A stretch of DNA of 64,000 bases from assembly GCA_965205055.1 (NCBI GenBank), contig OZ242030.1, positions 620,001-684,000 on the forward strand, read 5' to 3'. This DNA comes from CBDBBY01 sp965205055. GTDB taxonomy: Bacteria > Pseudomonadota > Alphaproteobacteria > Rhodobacterales > Rhodobacteraceae. This document shows positions 53,020-62,705 of the stretch, piece after piece (position 1 is the stretch's first letter; every line of letters starts with the position of its first letter). The notes beneath the pieces are model-generated. The model did not search any database and was not told where the DNA came from. It was given only the letters and a program-made list of their open reading frames with translations. The position numbers were made by a program, and so were the translations under genes.

Positions 53020-53639
53020 GAGATCCGGCGTGCGGAAATTTTATTCGATTTGTCAGCTTGATGCAGCGAATTCAGTCAGGATTCGAAGTGCAAACCGCTC
53101 GTGTAGTTTGGGAGGCATTTAATTGGCAATTCGTCTTTTGTCGAGAAGTTGGCGCGGGCCGCTTTCCCGTCACGACATTGCCGGTCATCGGCAATCAGTT
53201 TCGCTTGGAAATGTCCGCGCGAGTATTTCAAACGCCCGATTCCGAGCATGCTATGAGATAGGATTCCTCGTCTCGACCATGCTGAAGGCGCAAGACTGTG
53301 ACTTGGTCTCAGCCAACCCATCGGTTCTGCAATCTTCAGCAGCGCCGTGCGTGAGGATGCGCAGCGCTTGCGCAATAGCTGAAACACAGCCGCCCGAAAC
53401 CAGTCGTCTCGACTCAACCGGTTCACTTGGCGAACTGCTGTCGGCGTAGTCCGCGATGCCCGTGTTTTCCGGGTGGATTGCCGCATCGCGCCGTTTACGA
53501 TCTGGACGGCTTCGCTTGGCTATGTATAATGCCGGGGCATTTGAGCCGGCACTGACGGCGATCTTGTTCAATGGCTTGAAAACTGCTCGTCGCCGATTTG
53601 ATCCCGCTATTGAGAGAACTTTGTCGGATGAAACCTGCA
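53020..53639. other. Gap with the hemB promoter
   Basis: No gene is supported between mfd and hemB. A good -10 hexamer TATAAT lies at 53525-53530 with TGGACG at 53503-53508, 16 bp apart, pointing at hemB. Long frames on both strands show no family resemblance. Confidence 0.55.
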
Positions 53640-54635
53640 ATGGCGCGCTACCCGGCACATCGCGCGCGACGGCTTAGACGCTCGCCCGGAATTCGAAGGC
53701 TTGTTCGCGAAGTCGACCTTTCGCCATCAGATCTCATATGGCCGATTTTCGTGCGCGATGGCCGCGGCATCAAGGAGCCTGTGATTTCCTTGCCGGGTGT
53801 CGAGCGCGTGTCGCCCGACATCGCTGTCCAGCGCGCGAAAATGGCTTTCGATCTCAATATAGCTGCGATAGCGATCTTTCCGTACACGGAATCTTCAGTA
53901 AAATCTGAAAGTTGCGAGGAAGCATGGAACCCGGAAAACCTCGCGAACAGAACCGTGCGCCTAGTGAAGGATGCAGTGCCGAGCATTCCTGTGATGCTGG
54001 ACGTGGCCTTGGATCCCTACAATTCGCTGGGACACGATGGAATCGTGCGAAGCGGCGAAATTCTCAACGACGAAACTCTCGACTGCCTAGTGCTGCAAGC
54101 GCTGGAGCATGCGCGCGCCGGGGCCGACATTCTTGGGCCTTCTGACATGATGGACGGCCGGATAGCTGCGATAAGAAACGCCTTGGAAGCAAATAATTTC
54201 AAAGACTTGGCAATACTTTCCTATTCTGCGAAATATGCTTCATGCTTTTACGGCCCGTTCCGGGACGCAGTCGGCTCGTCCGGCGCATTGATCGGCGACA
54301 AGAAGACATACCAGATGGACCCGGGCAACTCGGACGAAGCGCTCCGAATGGTCCGGCGCGACTTGGACGAAGGCGCCGACATGGTGATGGTAAAGCCCGG
54401 ATTGCCTTATCTGGACATTTGCAGGAGGGTGAAGGATCGGTTCGCCGTGCCTACCTACGCCTATCAAGTTTCAGGCGAATACGCGATGATCTCGGCGGCT
54501 GCAGAGCGCGGCTGGATAGACAAGGATCAAGCGATTTTGGAAAGCTTGCTCGCCTTCAAGAGGGCCGGATGCGATGGAATTCTCACGTATTTCGCACCTG
54601 CGGCGGCAAAGCTGATTCAGGCATTGCCAAGCTAG
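53640..54635 (+). CDS. hemB: Delta-aminolevulinic acid dehydratase (porphobilinogen synthase)
   Basis: The product has about 331 residues from the ATG at 53640 (MARYPAHRARRLRRSP); an ATG at 53628 is also in frame. DLIWPIFVRDG, the first active-site lysine in LSYSAKYASCFYGPFRDAVGS and the second in MVMVKPGLPYLD are all present. It condenses two 5-aminolevulinate molecules into porphobilinogen for heme. The metal-site region reads ALDPYNSLGHDGIV, the aspartate-type pattern of Mg-dependent enzymes, not the zinc cysteine cluster. Confidence 0.96.
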   Translation: MARYPAHRARRLRRSPGIRRLVREVDLSPSDLIWPIFVRDGRGIKEPVISLPGVERVSPDIAVQRAKMAFDLNIAAIAIFPYTESSVKSESCEEAWNPENLANRTVRLVKDAVPSIPVMLDVALDPYNSLGHDGIVRSGEILNDETLDCLVLQALEHARAGADILGPSDMMDGRIAAIRNALEANNFKDLAILSYSAKYASCFYGPFRDAVGSSGALIGDKKTYQMDPGNSDEALRMVRRDLDEGADMVMVKPGLPYLDICRRVKDRFAVPTYAYQVSGEYAMISAAAERGWIDKDQAILESLLAFKRAGCDGILTYFAPAAAKLIQALPS

Positions 54636-54909
54636 CTCAAAGCAAGCAAGGGCGCAGCGAATCGAAAGCGGAATGCTCTTGTGTTCATTCCGCAAAGGCG
54701 GCTCCGTCGCCGACGCGTTCGCGAGCTTGGCCAGTTGATTCACTGATTTGGCAAAGAGTTGGCCGATGTTGCGAAACCAATTCGCAACGGAGCTACTCTT
54801 GTCAGAGTGTCGTTTTGACTAAATTGTGCCGTGCTTGGCAGTAGCAATTTCGTCGGATTTCGACATAATGCGGGCAACGAGCAGACATAATCAGACAGGA
54901 GATTTCCAG

Positions 54910-55467
54910 ATGCTGAGGTGCGCGCGTCGAGCCATCATGGGCTCGGTTTGCATGGTGCTTGCAGCCACGGCGTTGCATGCGCAGAATAATGAAAATCGAT
55001 TCGCAACGATCGACAGGCAGGTCGATTCAGCTATCGGATACATGCTTGCCAACGTTCCGGAAACCGAGGACTTGATGGAACGGTCCGTTGGGATGCTGAT
55101 GATTCCCGTAATCACCAAGGGCGGCTTCGCGTTGGGCGGATCATACGGAGAAGGCGCGCTACGGATCAACGGCGAAACTGCCGGATTCTATTCTGCGGTC
55201 CAAGTGAATTTCGGCCTGCAGTTTGGCGTCAAACAGTACTCGCATGCGCTGTTCTTCATGAACGAAGGCGTTCTGGACAATTTCCGCAACAAGGGGGGAT
55301 GGAAGCTTGGCGCGGATTCGGAAGCAGTCGTGGTCGCAGAAGGCGACCATCAGTCAATCGGCGCCATTGACAATCTAGTGGAGGTTGTCGGCGTCGTGTT
55401 CGGACAGTCCGGGATCCATATCGGCCTTTCGCTGGAGGGTACTGCCTATAGCGAAATAGATCCCTGA
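54910..55467 (+). CDS. SYLF-domain (Ysc84-like) lipid-binding protein
   Basis: The product has 185 residues from the ATG at 54910, with AGGAG 8 bp before it. Residues 1-25 are a signal peptide (CMVLAATALHAQ). The rest is a SYLF domain: GMLMIPVITKGGFALGGSYGEG and the C-terminal GLSLEGTAYSEIDP-like ending (here IGLSLEGTAYSEID). Bacterial members are exported proteins of unclear role that may bind lipids. It is convergent with the following dehydrogenase gene. Confidence 0.88.
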   Translation: MLRCARRAIMGSVCMVLAATALHAQNNENRFATIDRQVDSAIGYMLANVPETEDLMERSVGMLMIPVITKGGFALGGSYGEGALRINGETAGFYSAVQVNFGLQFGVKQYSHALFFMNEGVLDNFRNKGGWKLGADSEAVVVAEGDHQSIGAIDNLVEVVGVVFGQSGIHIGLSLEGTAYSEIDP

Positions 55468-55469
55468 CT

Positions 55470-56360
55470 TCAGCGACTTGCACAAGTCCGATCCAGGCAC
55501 CTGAGGCGCTGAATAAGGCTGGATGTATCCCAGCGAGCGCCGCCAATTTTCTGGACCTCCTTGTAGAATTGGTCGACCAATGCCGTCGCCGGAAGGCTGG
55601 CGCCGGACTCGTCGGCGGTTCTCAGGCAGATTCCGAGGTCCTTGCGCATCCAATCGACCGCGAATCCGAAATCGAACTCGCCCTTCAACATGGTTTCGTA
55701 GCGATTCGACATTTGCCAAGATCCGGCCGCGCCGTGCTGGATCACATCGATCACCGCCTCGCCGTCAAGATCATTCTTTTCCGCAAAATGAAGTGCTTCA
55801 GCCAATCCTTGCAGCAATCCGGCTATGCATATCTGATTGACCATTTTCGCCAGTTGCCCTGCCCCGCAGCCGCCGATTCGCTTGCATGCCTTGGCATAAG
55901 CGTCAATCACCGGCTCCGCCCGAAGATAGTCCGCTTCGCAGCCGCCGCACATTACCGAAAGAGCTCCATTTTCCGCTCCCGCTTGCCCTCCGGAAACCGG
56001 CGCATCGACATACCCTATGCCGCGGGTCGCGGCTTGAGCGGCGAGATCGCGCGTGACGGAAGCGGAAACTGTCGTATGATCAACGAATAATGATCCTGAG
56101 GACATTCCCTCGAAAGCCCCGTTCGGTCCCGTGCAAACCTCGCGCAGGTCCTCATCGTTCCCGACGCAGGCCATCACGAATTCCGCACCTTCTGCGGCTT
56201 TCGCCGGAGTATCCGCTTTTTCCCCCGCGTGTCTGGCCAGCCAGTCGTCGGCTTTGGACGACGTTCGATTGTAAACCGCAACGGAATGGCCGGCCGCCGC
56301 CAAATGGCCGGCCATAGGAAATCCCATCACGCCGAGACCCAGGAACGTCACTCGAGACAT
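55470..56360 (-). CDS. 3-hydroxyisobutyrate dehydrogenase-family oxidoreductase
   Basis: The product has 296 residues from the ATG at 56360. The Rossmann motif is FLGLGVMGFPMAGHLAAAGH followed by the NADP-type loop YNRTSSK. DAPVSGGQAGAENGALSVM is the substrate site and GAGQLAKMVNQICIAGLLQG holds the catalytic lysine. Relatives act on 3-hydroxyisobutyrate, tartronate semialdehyde or similar beta-hydroxy acids; context does not narrow this. Only 80 bp separate it from the divergent acylase gene. Confidence 0.9.
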   Translation of the reverse strand: MSRVTFLGLGVMGFPMAGHLAAAGHSVAVYNRTSSKADDWLARHAGEKADTPAKAAEGAEFVMACVGNDEDLREVCTGPNGAFEGMSSGSLFVDHTTVSASVTRDLAAQAATRGIGYVDAPVSGGQAGAENGALSVMCGGCEADYLRAEPVIDAYAKACKRIGGCGAGQLAKMVNQICIAGLLQGLAEALHFAEKNDLDGEAVIDVIQHGAAGSWQMSNRYETMLKGEFDFGFAVDWMRKDLGICLRTADESGASLPATALVDQFYKEVQKIGGARWDTSSLIQRLRCLDRTCASR

Positions 56361-56440
56361 GCGCTTGCTCCGACTGCTATTCTTCTCGACCGACACCTAT
56401 TGTATCGAATGCAGGAATTTCAACGTCTGGAAGGTGGCAA

Positions 56441-58909
56441 ATGCTGACAATGTTCCGATGGGTGGCAGGCACGGTTGTCGGCTTGCTGATATTCGCCATT
56501 GCGGCCGTTGCGCTGGCGTTGCATTTGATCATGCGGTCGCTGCCCGAATACGATGCGACCCACGAAGTCGCCAAAATTGTGCAGCCCGTCGAAATCGTTC
56601 GGGATCGGAACAATGTTCCTCACATCTTCGCGGAGAATGACGGAGATGCGTTTTTCGGCTTGGGTTTCGTTCACGCGCAGGACCGGCTGTGGCAAATGGA
56701 AATATTGCGGCGAACCGCCCAAGGCCGCCTGTCGGAAGTCTTTGGAGAGCAGACACTTGACCACGACAAGCTGATGCGATCGCTCAGGCTTTACAGGTTT
56801 GCCGCGCGATCGGTGTCAGCGCAGGATCATGAGACGAGGAACGCGCTGGAAGCGTATGCGGAAGGCGTCAATGCTTGGATCAAGATCGTCAGCAGGGATG
56901 CTCTCGGCCGAGGAGCGCCGGAGTTCCTTCTGTTTCGAAACGGCATCGAGCGATGGCAGGCCGCCGACAGCATTTCCATATTGAATCTGCAAGCGTGGCT
57001 GCTGTCGGAACATTTGGAAGATGAAGTTCTGAGAGAACGAATAGCAAACAAACTTTCTCCCGATGACCTTGCGGAAATTCTTCCGGACGCGTCTCGCAAT
57101 CTGGACAAGTCGTTCGCGTACCAGTTCCATTCCGACTGGACTCCCGCTCCGACTGGAACACGCGAAGATCTGCCTCCGACAACGCCAGTTTCGCCGGGGA
57201 GCAGCGGACCGGGTGGAGCATCCAATGCTTGGGCCGTTGCGCCAAGCAAAGCAATCAACAAAAAGTCAATGCTTGCAAATGACCCGCATCTTCCGTTTTC
57301 CGCACCTTCGATCTGGATGCTTGCAAGGCTCAGTTTGTCCAGCGGCGACGTGATCGGAGGCACGATCCCGGGGTCCCCGGTATTTCCGGTCGGTCGGTCG
57401 CAAAATCTTGCTTGGGGTTTGACGTACGCATTCGTGGACAATCAAGACCTTTATTTCGAAAAAATTGATCCTGAAGACAGGGATTTCTACGTGGCTCCCG
57501 GCGGCAAAAAGAGGTTCCAGATCTTTACCGAGTCAATCAGGATCAAGGGCAAGGATCCTATTTCTGTCGAAGTCAGATGGACGGAAAACGGCCCGGTTCT
57601 TCCGGAGGAAAGCTATGCCTTGTCGGAAGTTGTGCCGGAAGGACATGTCGCCGCTCTTGCCTGGTCGATGCTCCATCCGGAAAACCTGTCCATGAACGCC
57701 GCTTATCGCCTGATGCAAGCGGCGTCGGTCGGCGAAGCATTGGAGGCCGCAGACGGCTACAGGTCACCCCCGATGAATATGTTCGTCGCGGATGAGTATG
57801 AAATCGCGATGCAACTTATCGGGGCAGTGCCGATGCGCCACCCCTTTCATGAGACGCTGGGCAGGTCGCCGTCTGCGGGGTGGAAAAGAATCAATCGCTG
57901 GATCGGCGAATTTCCATACGAGTCCAATCCTGTAATTCGCAATCCCGAAACAGGCTTTCTGGGAAACACGAACAACAAATCGGTCGACCGCCAGTTCCCT
58001 GGGCATATATCCTACCGTTGGGGAGACACGCAGCGCATTCAGCGCCTGAAAGAGTTGTTCAAGGACAGAAAAGCGCACACTATCGACAGCTTTAGGGAAA
58101 CTCAGTTGGACATCAAGTCCGTTGCTGCGAGGACGCTGGTCGCGCTGGTCGCTCGAGACCTCTGGCATACCGCCGACCGTGTTCCGGGAAACGATGCGGA
58201 GAAACTTAGATTTGAAGCGATCTCCCGTCTCAGCAAGTGGGACGGAAAGATGGACGAGCTTTCTCCCGAACCGCTGATTTACGCCGAATGGATGAGTGAG
58301 CTCTATTCATCCCTGCTCAAGGACGATTTGGAAGAAATATTCGAAGACATGGAGAGTCCGGACCCGGTTTTCATAGAGCGGGTCTATCGAGATTTGGACG
58401 GAGCGTCCGCGTGGTGCGACTATCGGCAGTCGCAGGCGACGGAAAGCTGCAGCGAGGTCGCAGAAGATTCGCTGAACAACGCGCTTTCAAAGCTCAGCTC
58501 CAAATACGGGCCGACCATTGGCGAGTGGCGCTGGGGAGATGCCCATCAAGCGGAGCATAGGCACCCGGTGCTTGGAACCAGCAAATTCTTTTCATGGTTC
58601 GTCAACATCCACCAACCGGTGTCGGGAGGCGACAACACTCTCAATCGGAGCGTGGCATCGGGAGGCGAAAACAACCCGCACGCGAGCAGACACGGGCCCG
58701 GATACCGAGGAGTATACGATTTGTCCAACGGGGACTCTTCCTTGTTCATAATCTCGACGGGGCAAAGCGGGCATTTTCTGTCCCCGCATTATGACGATCT
58801 CTCGACCTTATGGAGGAAAGGCGAATATCTCGCGATGTCCCTCGATCCCGATCAAGCGCGCTCTGAACCTGTCGGAATCACACATCTCGTCCCTCTTCAA
58901 TCCGAATAA
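56441..58909 (+). CDS. Penicillin acylase family (S45) Ntn-hydrolase
   Basis: The product has 822 residues. A hydrophobic segment at about 7-30 is a signal anchor or signal peptide. The alpha chain includes HIFAENDGDAFFGLGFVHAQ and RLWQMEILRRTAQGRLSEVF. Autocatalytic cleavage is expected before the nucleophilic serine in GGASNAWAV, near residue 266, followed by NDPHL. The beta chain carries GTIPGSPVFPVGRSQNLAWG. Natural substrates may be N-acyl compounds such as acyl-homoserine lactones; the sequence does not decide. Confidence 0.94.
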   Translation: MLTMFRWVAGTVVGLLIFAIAAVALALHLIMRSLPEYDATHEVAKIVQPVEIVRDRNNVPHIFAENDGDAFFGLGFVHAQDRLWQMEILRRTAQGRLSEVFGEQTLDHDKLMRSLRLYRFAARSVSAQDHETRNALEAYAEGVNAWIKIVSRDALGRGAPEFLLFRNGIERWQAADSISILNLQAWLLSEHLEDEVLRERIANKLSPDDLAEILPDASRNLDKSFAYQFHSDWTPAPTGTREDLPPTTPVSPGSSGPGGASNAWAVAPSKAINKKSMLANDPHLPFSAPSIWMLARLSLSSGDVIGGTIPGSPVFPVGRSQNLAWGLTYAFVDNQDLYFEKIDPEDRDFYVAPGGKKRFQIFTESIRIKGKDPISVEVRWTENGPVLPEESYALSEVVPEGHVAALAWSMLHPENLSMNAAYRLMQAASVGEALEAADGYRSPPMNMFVADEYEIAMQLIGAVPMRHPFHETLGRSPSAGWKRINRWIGEFPYESNPVIRNPETGFLGNTNNKSVDRQFPGHISYRWGDTQRIQRLKELFKDRKAHTIDSFRETQLDIKSVAARTLVALVARDLWHTADRVPGNDAEKLRFEAISRLSKWDGKMDELSPEPLIYAEWMSELYSSLLKDDLEEIFEDMESPDPVFIERVYRDLDGASAWCDYRQSQATESCSEVAEDSLNNALSKLSSKYGPTIGEWRWGDAHQAEHRHPVLGTSKFFSWFVNIHQPVSGGDNTLNRSVASGGENNPHASRHGPGYRGVYDLSNGDSSLFIISTGQSGHFLSPHYDDLSTLWRKGEYLAMSLDPDQARSEPVGITHLVPLQSE

Positions 58910-59018
58910 TCGGAAACGCGGCGTCATCAGACACCGATGAACCAGAAACTCCCTGACGGGGCAGAATTGCGACAGATGCGCCCGCAACGGTCGCCCGATT
59001 GAAATCGAGCGACGCCCG

Positions 59019-59261
59019 TTATCCGTCGTCTTGATTTTCCGTAAACAGCGTTACGGGCTGCGAAGGCAAAATCGTCGAGATCGCATGCTTGTAAATCAGC
59101 TGCGAAAGGCCGTCCTTGCGGAGCAGAACGCAATAATTATCGAACCATGTCACGACGCCTGACAACTTAACGCCGTTGACCAGGAAAATGGTCACATTGC
59201 CTTTGGACTTCCTCACGGCATTAAGAAAAACGTCCTGAAGGTTCTGTTTGTCTGACGCCAT
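59019..59261 (-). CDS. hfq: RNA chaperone Hfq
   Basis: The product has 80 residues from the ATG at 59261; the longer upstream frame was rejected because MASDKQNLQDVFLNAVRK is the family start. Sm1 (VTIFLVNGVKLSGVVTWFD) and Sm2 (YKHAISTI) motifs are complete. Hfq pairs small RNAs with mRNAs. The usual downstream hflX is not here; the penicillin acylase gene lies there instead. Confidence 0.97.
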   Translation of the reverse strand: MASDKQNLQDVFLNAVRKSKGNVTIFLVNGVKLSGVVTWFDNYCVLLRKDGLSQLIYKHAISTILPSQPVTLFTENQDDG

Positions 59262-59806
59262 GTGGAGACCTTCCCAGCTTCCTGATTTCTTCGCAATCCG
59301 GAGCGCGAACATATAGTTTTTTTGGGGCTTGTCTAGCAAAGCGATGGCTTCGGTCGGTGCGATTGCGCATCAGCTTTCGTTGGTTCCAAGTGTTCTCCGA
59401 ACGCTGCGCAGACAGCCGCATCCGGTCGAAGGAAAATGAGGACGCTGAAAAAATGTGTAGAATTTTCCGTTGGTTGAGGATCTTCGGCGAAACGATGCGA
59501 CGCTTCGCGACTTTCTCAAGATGATGATGCTCGCTCTGCTTTCGAACGTGCTAATCGGGCAAATTTGCATCACATGGCGGATTTCGTCGCCATCGAAGAG
59601 GCGCATCTGTTCCTTGCCGCATCCTGAGCATGGATCTCCCGAGAGCCGCTTTGAGGTTCACGGGCCTTGGCGCGGCAGACTTGAAAGCGTCCGAGAGCCT
59701 CATGAACGGCTATCAGGAATCATTGAAATCAGCGCTTTGGCGGAGTCGGCACGAAACGGATGAATACGGAAAAGTCGGTCTCTTGAGGGCAATTCGGTAG
59801 AATCAA
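59262..59806. other. Gap between hfq and trkH
   Basis: No gene is supported. A 78-codon minus-strand frame at 59370-59606 has an AAGGAA site before its ATG but no family resemblance, and could be a small protein or chance. Confidence 0.4.
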
Positions 59807-61300
59807 TCATGTTCGACGGAGTGCAGACGACAGAATTGCGATCAATGCGACCAGTTCCAGCCTCCCGATTGTCATTGCGCCCGCCAATGCCAATTTTATT
59901 CCGCTGCCGAATTCGCCGAATGAAAATTCATTGCCTAGAACGGTTTCTGCAAGCGGACCGGTTGACGAAACCATCGAAACAGCAATGACCAAAGAGGGCT
60001 CAAACTCCTTGCCTGCAATTGCCAGCGAGACCATAACGAATACCGTTGACAAGACGAACAACATGAACAATGCGCCGCACGCAATCAATTCCTCTTTCCG
60101 CAGGCCGCTGAATCCACTTGCCGGTCCAGCTGACGAAGGATGCACCATCTTCCTGACTTCCGCCACGCCGAGTTCGGTGAGCGCCAGAATCCGAATTAGC
60201 TTGGTTCCGCCTGCGGTCGAAATCACGCCTCCTCCGATCAATGCCAGAACGGTCAAGCCTATGCCCACGTAGTTTTCGCGTGGGCCTCCCGTTGGCTCAA
60301 TCCAGAAAGCACTTTGGAATCCGGTCGTCGTCATAAACGAAAATACGGTGAAAACGGTTCCAAGCAGTGCCTCGAAAAGCGTTGCCGCGACCTGAAAGCC
60401 GTAAACGTTGTCCAACAAAATTAAGGCTTGGTGAATCAGCACAAAAAGGCATGCCAATCCGACGATCACCAGCGCGAGCAGGAATTCGGAGCTCTTCACT
60501 GTCATCCTTGCAAGCGAAGAAGGTCTAGCTGTCGCAAAAAACACTCCGGTAACTGCTAGGATCAAGAATAGAGTGATGAGAACTTCGGCACCGGCGGTGC
60601 TTCCCGGCATCGCCAATTGTCCGTCTGCCGAAACGCCGCTCGTGGATATGGTCGACATGGAATGAATCAATGAATCCAAGGGGTTTTCTCCCAGCGCGAT
60701 CAAGCCGATCAAGAGCAGCAGCGTAGCTCCCGAGTATGCAAGAAACAGGCGGGACGTTCTCGCCGTTCGACCCCGGCCCGTCGAATACGCGGCGTTGCGG
60801 TCCGAAGATGCTCTTGCTGATTCCGCAAGCCCGGCCGTTTTTGCAGGCATGATGAGCGCAATTGCGGTCGAAAGCACGATGAAACCGCCGATCCATGCGA
60901 CAGTTCCGCGCCAAAGATGGATCACGTCGGAAAGACGTTCCCCTTCCGGGAGTATTGTCGCGCCGGTCGTGGTCAGGCATGAGACCATCTCAAAATAGAT
61001 ATCGAGCATAGGAACAGAGGGCATGCACATGATCAGAGGCGCGGAGAGAGGCACCGGCAAGAATACCATTGTCGCCAGCAACCGAAGCAATTTCGATTGG
61101 ACAGTTGATGACGGTCTCTTGTTCGCAAGAGCGATCCCGGCAAAAATTGCCAACACCACCAAGCTCAAACCGCTTGACAGAAAAGCACGGGCAATATCGG
61201 ATTCATCTGCGACCAGTCCCGCGGCAGCATGGACGAGCATTGCAATTCCGGAGAAAAAAACCGTAATTACAAGGGGTTCATGGTCAAACCTAACGCGCAT
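59807..61300 (-). CDS. trkH: Trk potassium uptake channel TrkH
   Basis: The product has 497 residues with the four pore-loop repeats visible at CLTTTGATIL, SMSTISTSGVSADG, FSFMTTTGFQSAF and VSMVSSTGPLAE. It is the membrane channel of the Trk K+ uptake system and is gated by TrkA, whose gene lies immediately upstream with an 11-nt overlap. The set ntrX-trkA-trkH-hfq is typical of alphaproteobacteria. Confidence 0.95.
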   Translation of the reverse strand: MRVRFDHEPLVITVFFSGIAMLVHAAAGLVADESDIARAFLSSGLSLVVLAIFAGIALANKRPSSTVQSKLLRLLATMVFLPVPLSAPLIMCMPSVPMLDIYFEMVSCLTTTGATILPEGERLSDVIHLWRGTVAWIGGFIVLSTAIALIMPAKTAGLAESARASSDRNAAYSTGRGRTARTSRLFLAYSGATLLLLIGLIALGENPLDSLIHSMSTISTSGVSADGQLAMPGSTAGAEVLITLFLILAVTGVFFATARPSSLARMTVKSSEFLLALVIVGLACLFVLIHQALILLDNVYGFQVAATLFEALLGTVFTVFSFMTTTGFQSAFWIEPTGGPRENYVGIGLTVLALIGGGVISTAGGTKLIRILALTELGVAEVRKMVHPSSAGPASGFSGLRKEELIACGALFMLFVLSTVFVMVSLAIAGKEFEPSLVIAVSMVSSTGPLAETVLGNEFSFGEFGSGIKLALAGAMTIGRLELVALIAILSSALRRT

Positions 61301-62669
61301 CGGAACTTAGCAGTTCCATTAGATGCCTGACGGCGCCGGTGTGCGCGAAGATTGCAATCCTGTCTCCGATTTCGATTTTTGTATCGGGTGTAACCTTAAC
61401 CGGCTCGCCGCTCTTTTCCAACGCGCCGACCAAGGATCCTTCCGGCAGCCCTGCGTTTCTGATTCGCTTTCCGGTCACCGGCGACGGCCCGATGATCTTG
61501 GCTTCAACAATTTCCGCCTCCCCGTCTCCGACAGAATAGATAAAGCCAGCCCGCAGTCCTTGGATGTATTTTAGGCCTCGCACATGGGGCAGGATCGATG
61601 TGACGGTCAATGCTCTCGGATTGACGACGGAATCGATGCTCAGCGGTTCCATGAGCGCCATGAGCGAAGGCTGATCAACCAAGCTAAGTGCGAAAATGCC
61701 GGAATTCGCCTTTTTGGCTCGAGCCGACACAAGAAGATTGGTCTTCTCGTCATCGGTTACTGAAATGATGGCGTCGGCCCCTCGGATGCCTGCTTCGTCC
61801 AGCAGGTCGATGTCCAGCCCGTCCCCATGCAGAACAACTGTCTTCCGAAGCTTTCCCGCGACCCATTCGGCACGGCTTCTTTCGAATTCAATGACTTTGA
61901 CGTTGGTTCGATGCGAACTCTTTTCCAGCTGCTCCGCCACGTACAATCCGACGCTTCCGACCCCCACAATCAAAATGCGCGCGCAGGGCTGGCATTCTTT
62001 GTTGAAAATCTTCAAAGTGCGGTCCAAGTCTCCGCTGGCCAGAAAAAGATAGACTTCGTCGTTCGCGAAGAGTTGGTCCAAAGGCGTCGGAATGGAAAAG
62101 GCTCCATTCCGGCGCAGTCCGACCACGACAGTCCTGAGCGTGGGGTAAAGTTCCGAGAGCTGCCGGAGCGGCGTGTTCAATACGGGGCAGTCAGTTCTCA
62201 GCTTGATGCCTATCAGCATTGCATTTCTGCTGAAGACGTTCCTTCGGTCGAAGATTGAAGGCGCTTCAAGCAAGTCCTGAATCACGCTTGCCACTTCGGC
62301 TTCCGGATTGATTGCGATGTCGACCGGTCCGCCCGACTCGCGCGTCACCACTTCATGATACGCTTGGTTCCTTAAGCGCGCGATGGTTCTTGCTTTCGAG
62401 CCCAGACATCGAGCGACCAGGCAGCACGAAATGTTAATCTCGTCGGAAGAGGTGGCGGCGACCACAAGCGCCGCGTCTTCGACGCCTGCAGTTTCAAGCA
62501 CACTCGGATCCGCTGCCGATCCTGTGATGCCGGTTATATCGAGCGTGTCCGCGAGGCGTCGAATTATGCCGCCATCATGGTCGATCGTCGTAAGGTCGAA
62601 TTCGAAATTCTGCAGGTATCTGCAAATTTGCCCGCCGACTTGACCGGCTCCGCACACAATTACCTTCAC
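61290..62669 (-). CDS. trkA: Trk system potassium uptake protein TrkA
   Basis: The product has 459 residues and two RCK units. Each starts with a Rossmann motif (VIVCGAGQVGGQICRYL and ILIVGVGSVGLYVAEQL) and ends in a TrkA-C domain. It binds NAD(H) or ATP at the cytoplasmic face of TrkH and controls K+ flow. It lies 36 bp downstream of ntrX and overlaps trkH by 11 nt, so they are probably cotranscribed. Confidence 0.96.
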   Translation of the reverse strand: MKVIVCGAGQVGGQICRYLQNFEFDLTTIDHDGGIIRRLADTLDITGITGSAADPSVLETAGVEDAALVVAATSSDEINISCCLVARCLGSKARTIARLRNQAYHEVVTRESGGPVDIAINPEAEVASVIQDLLEAPSIFDRRNVFSRNAMLIGIKLRTDCPVLNTPLRQLSELYPTLRTVVVGLRRNGAFSIPTPLDQLFANDEVYLFLASGDLDRTLKIFNKECQPCARILIVGVGSVGLYVAEQLEKSSHRTNVKVIEFERSRAEWVAGKLRKTVVLHGDGLDIDLLDEAGIRGADAIISVTDDEKTNLLVSARAKKANSGIFALSLVDQPSLMALMEPLSIDSVVNPRALTVTSILPHVRGLKYIQGLRAGFIYSVGDGEAEIVEAKIIGPSPVTGKRIRNAGLPEGSLVGALEKSGEPVKVTPDTKIEIGDRIAIFAHTGAVRHLMELLSSDAR

Positions 62670-62705
62670 GGATCGGAATTCCTCCGGATAAGAGCTTCGA
62701 TCAGC

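Noticed and set aside
58930..59018. Intrinsic terminator of hfq
   Set aside because: A 10-bp stem with one G-U pair is visible on the minus strand, but it is not followed by a T run, so termination is not supported.
59370..59606. Small protein of 78 residues between hfq and trkH
   Set aside because: It has a fair ribosome-binding site but no similarity or composition that distinguishes it from chance.
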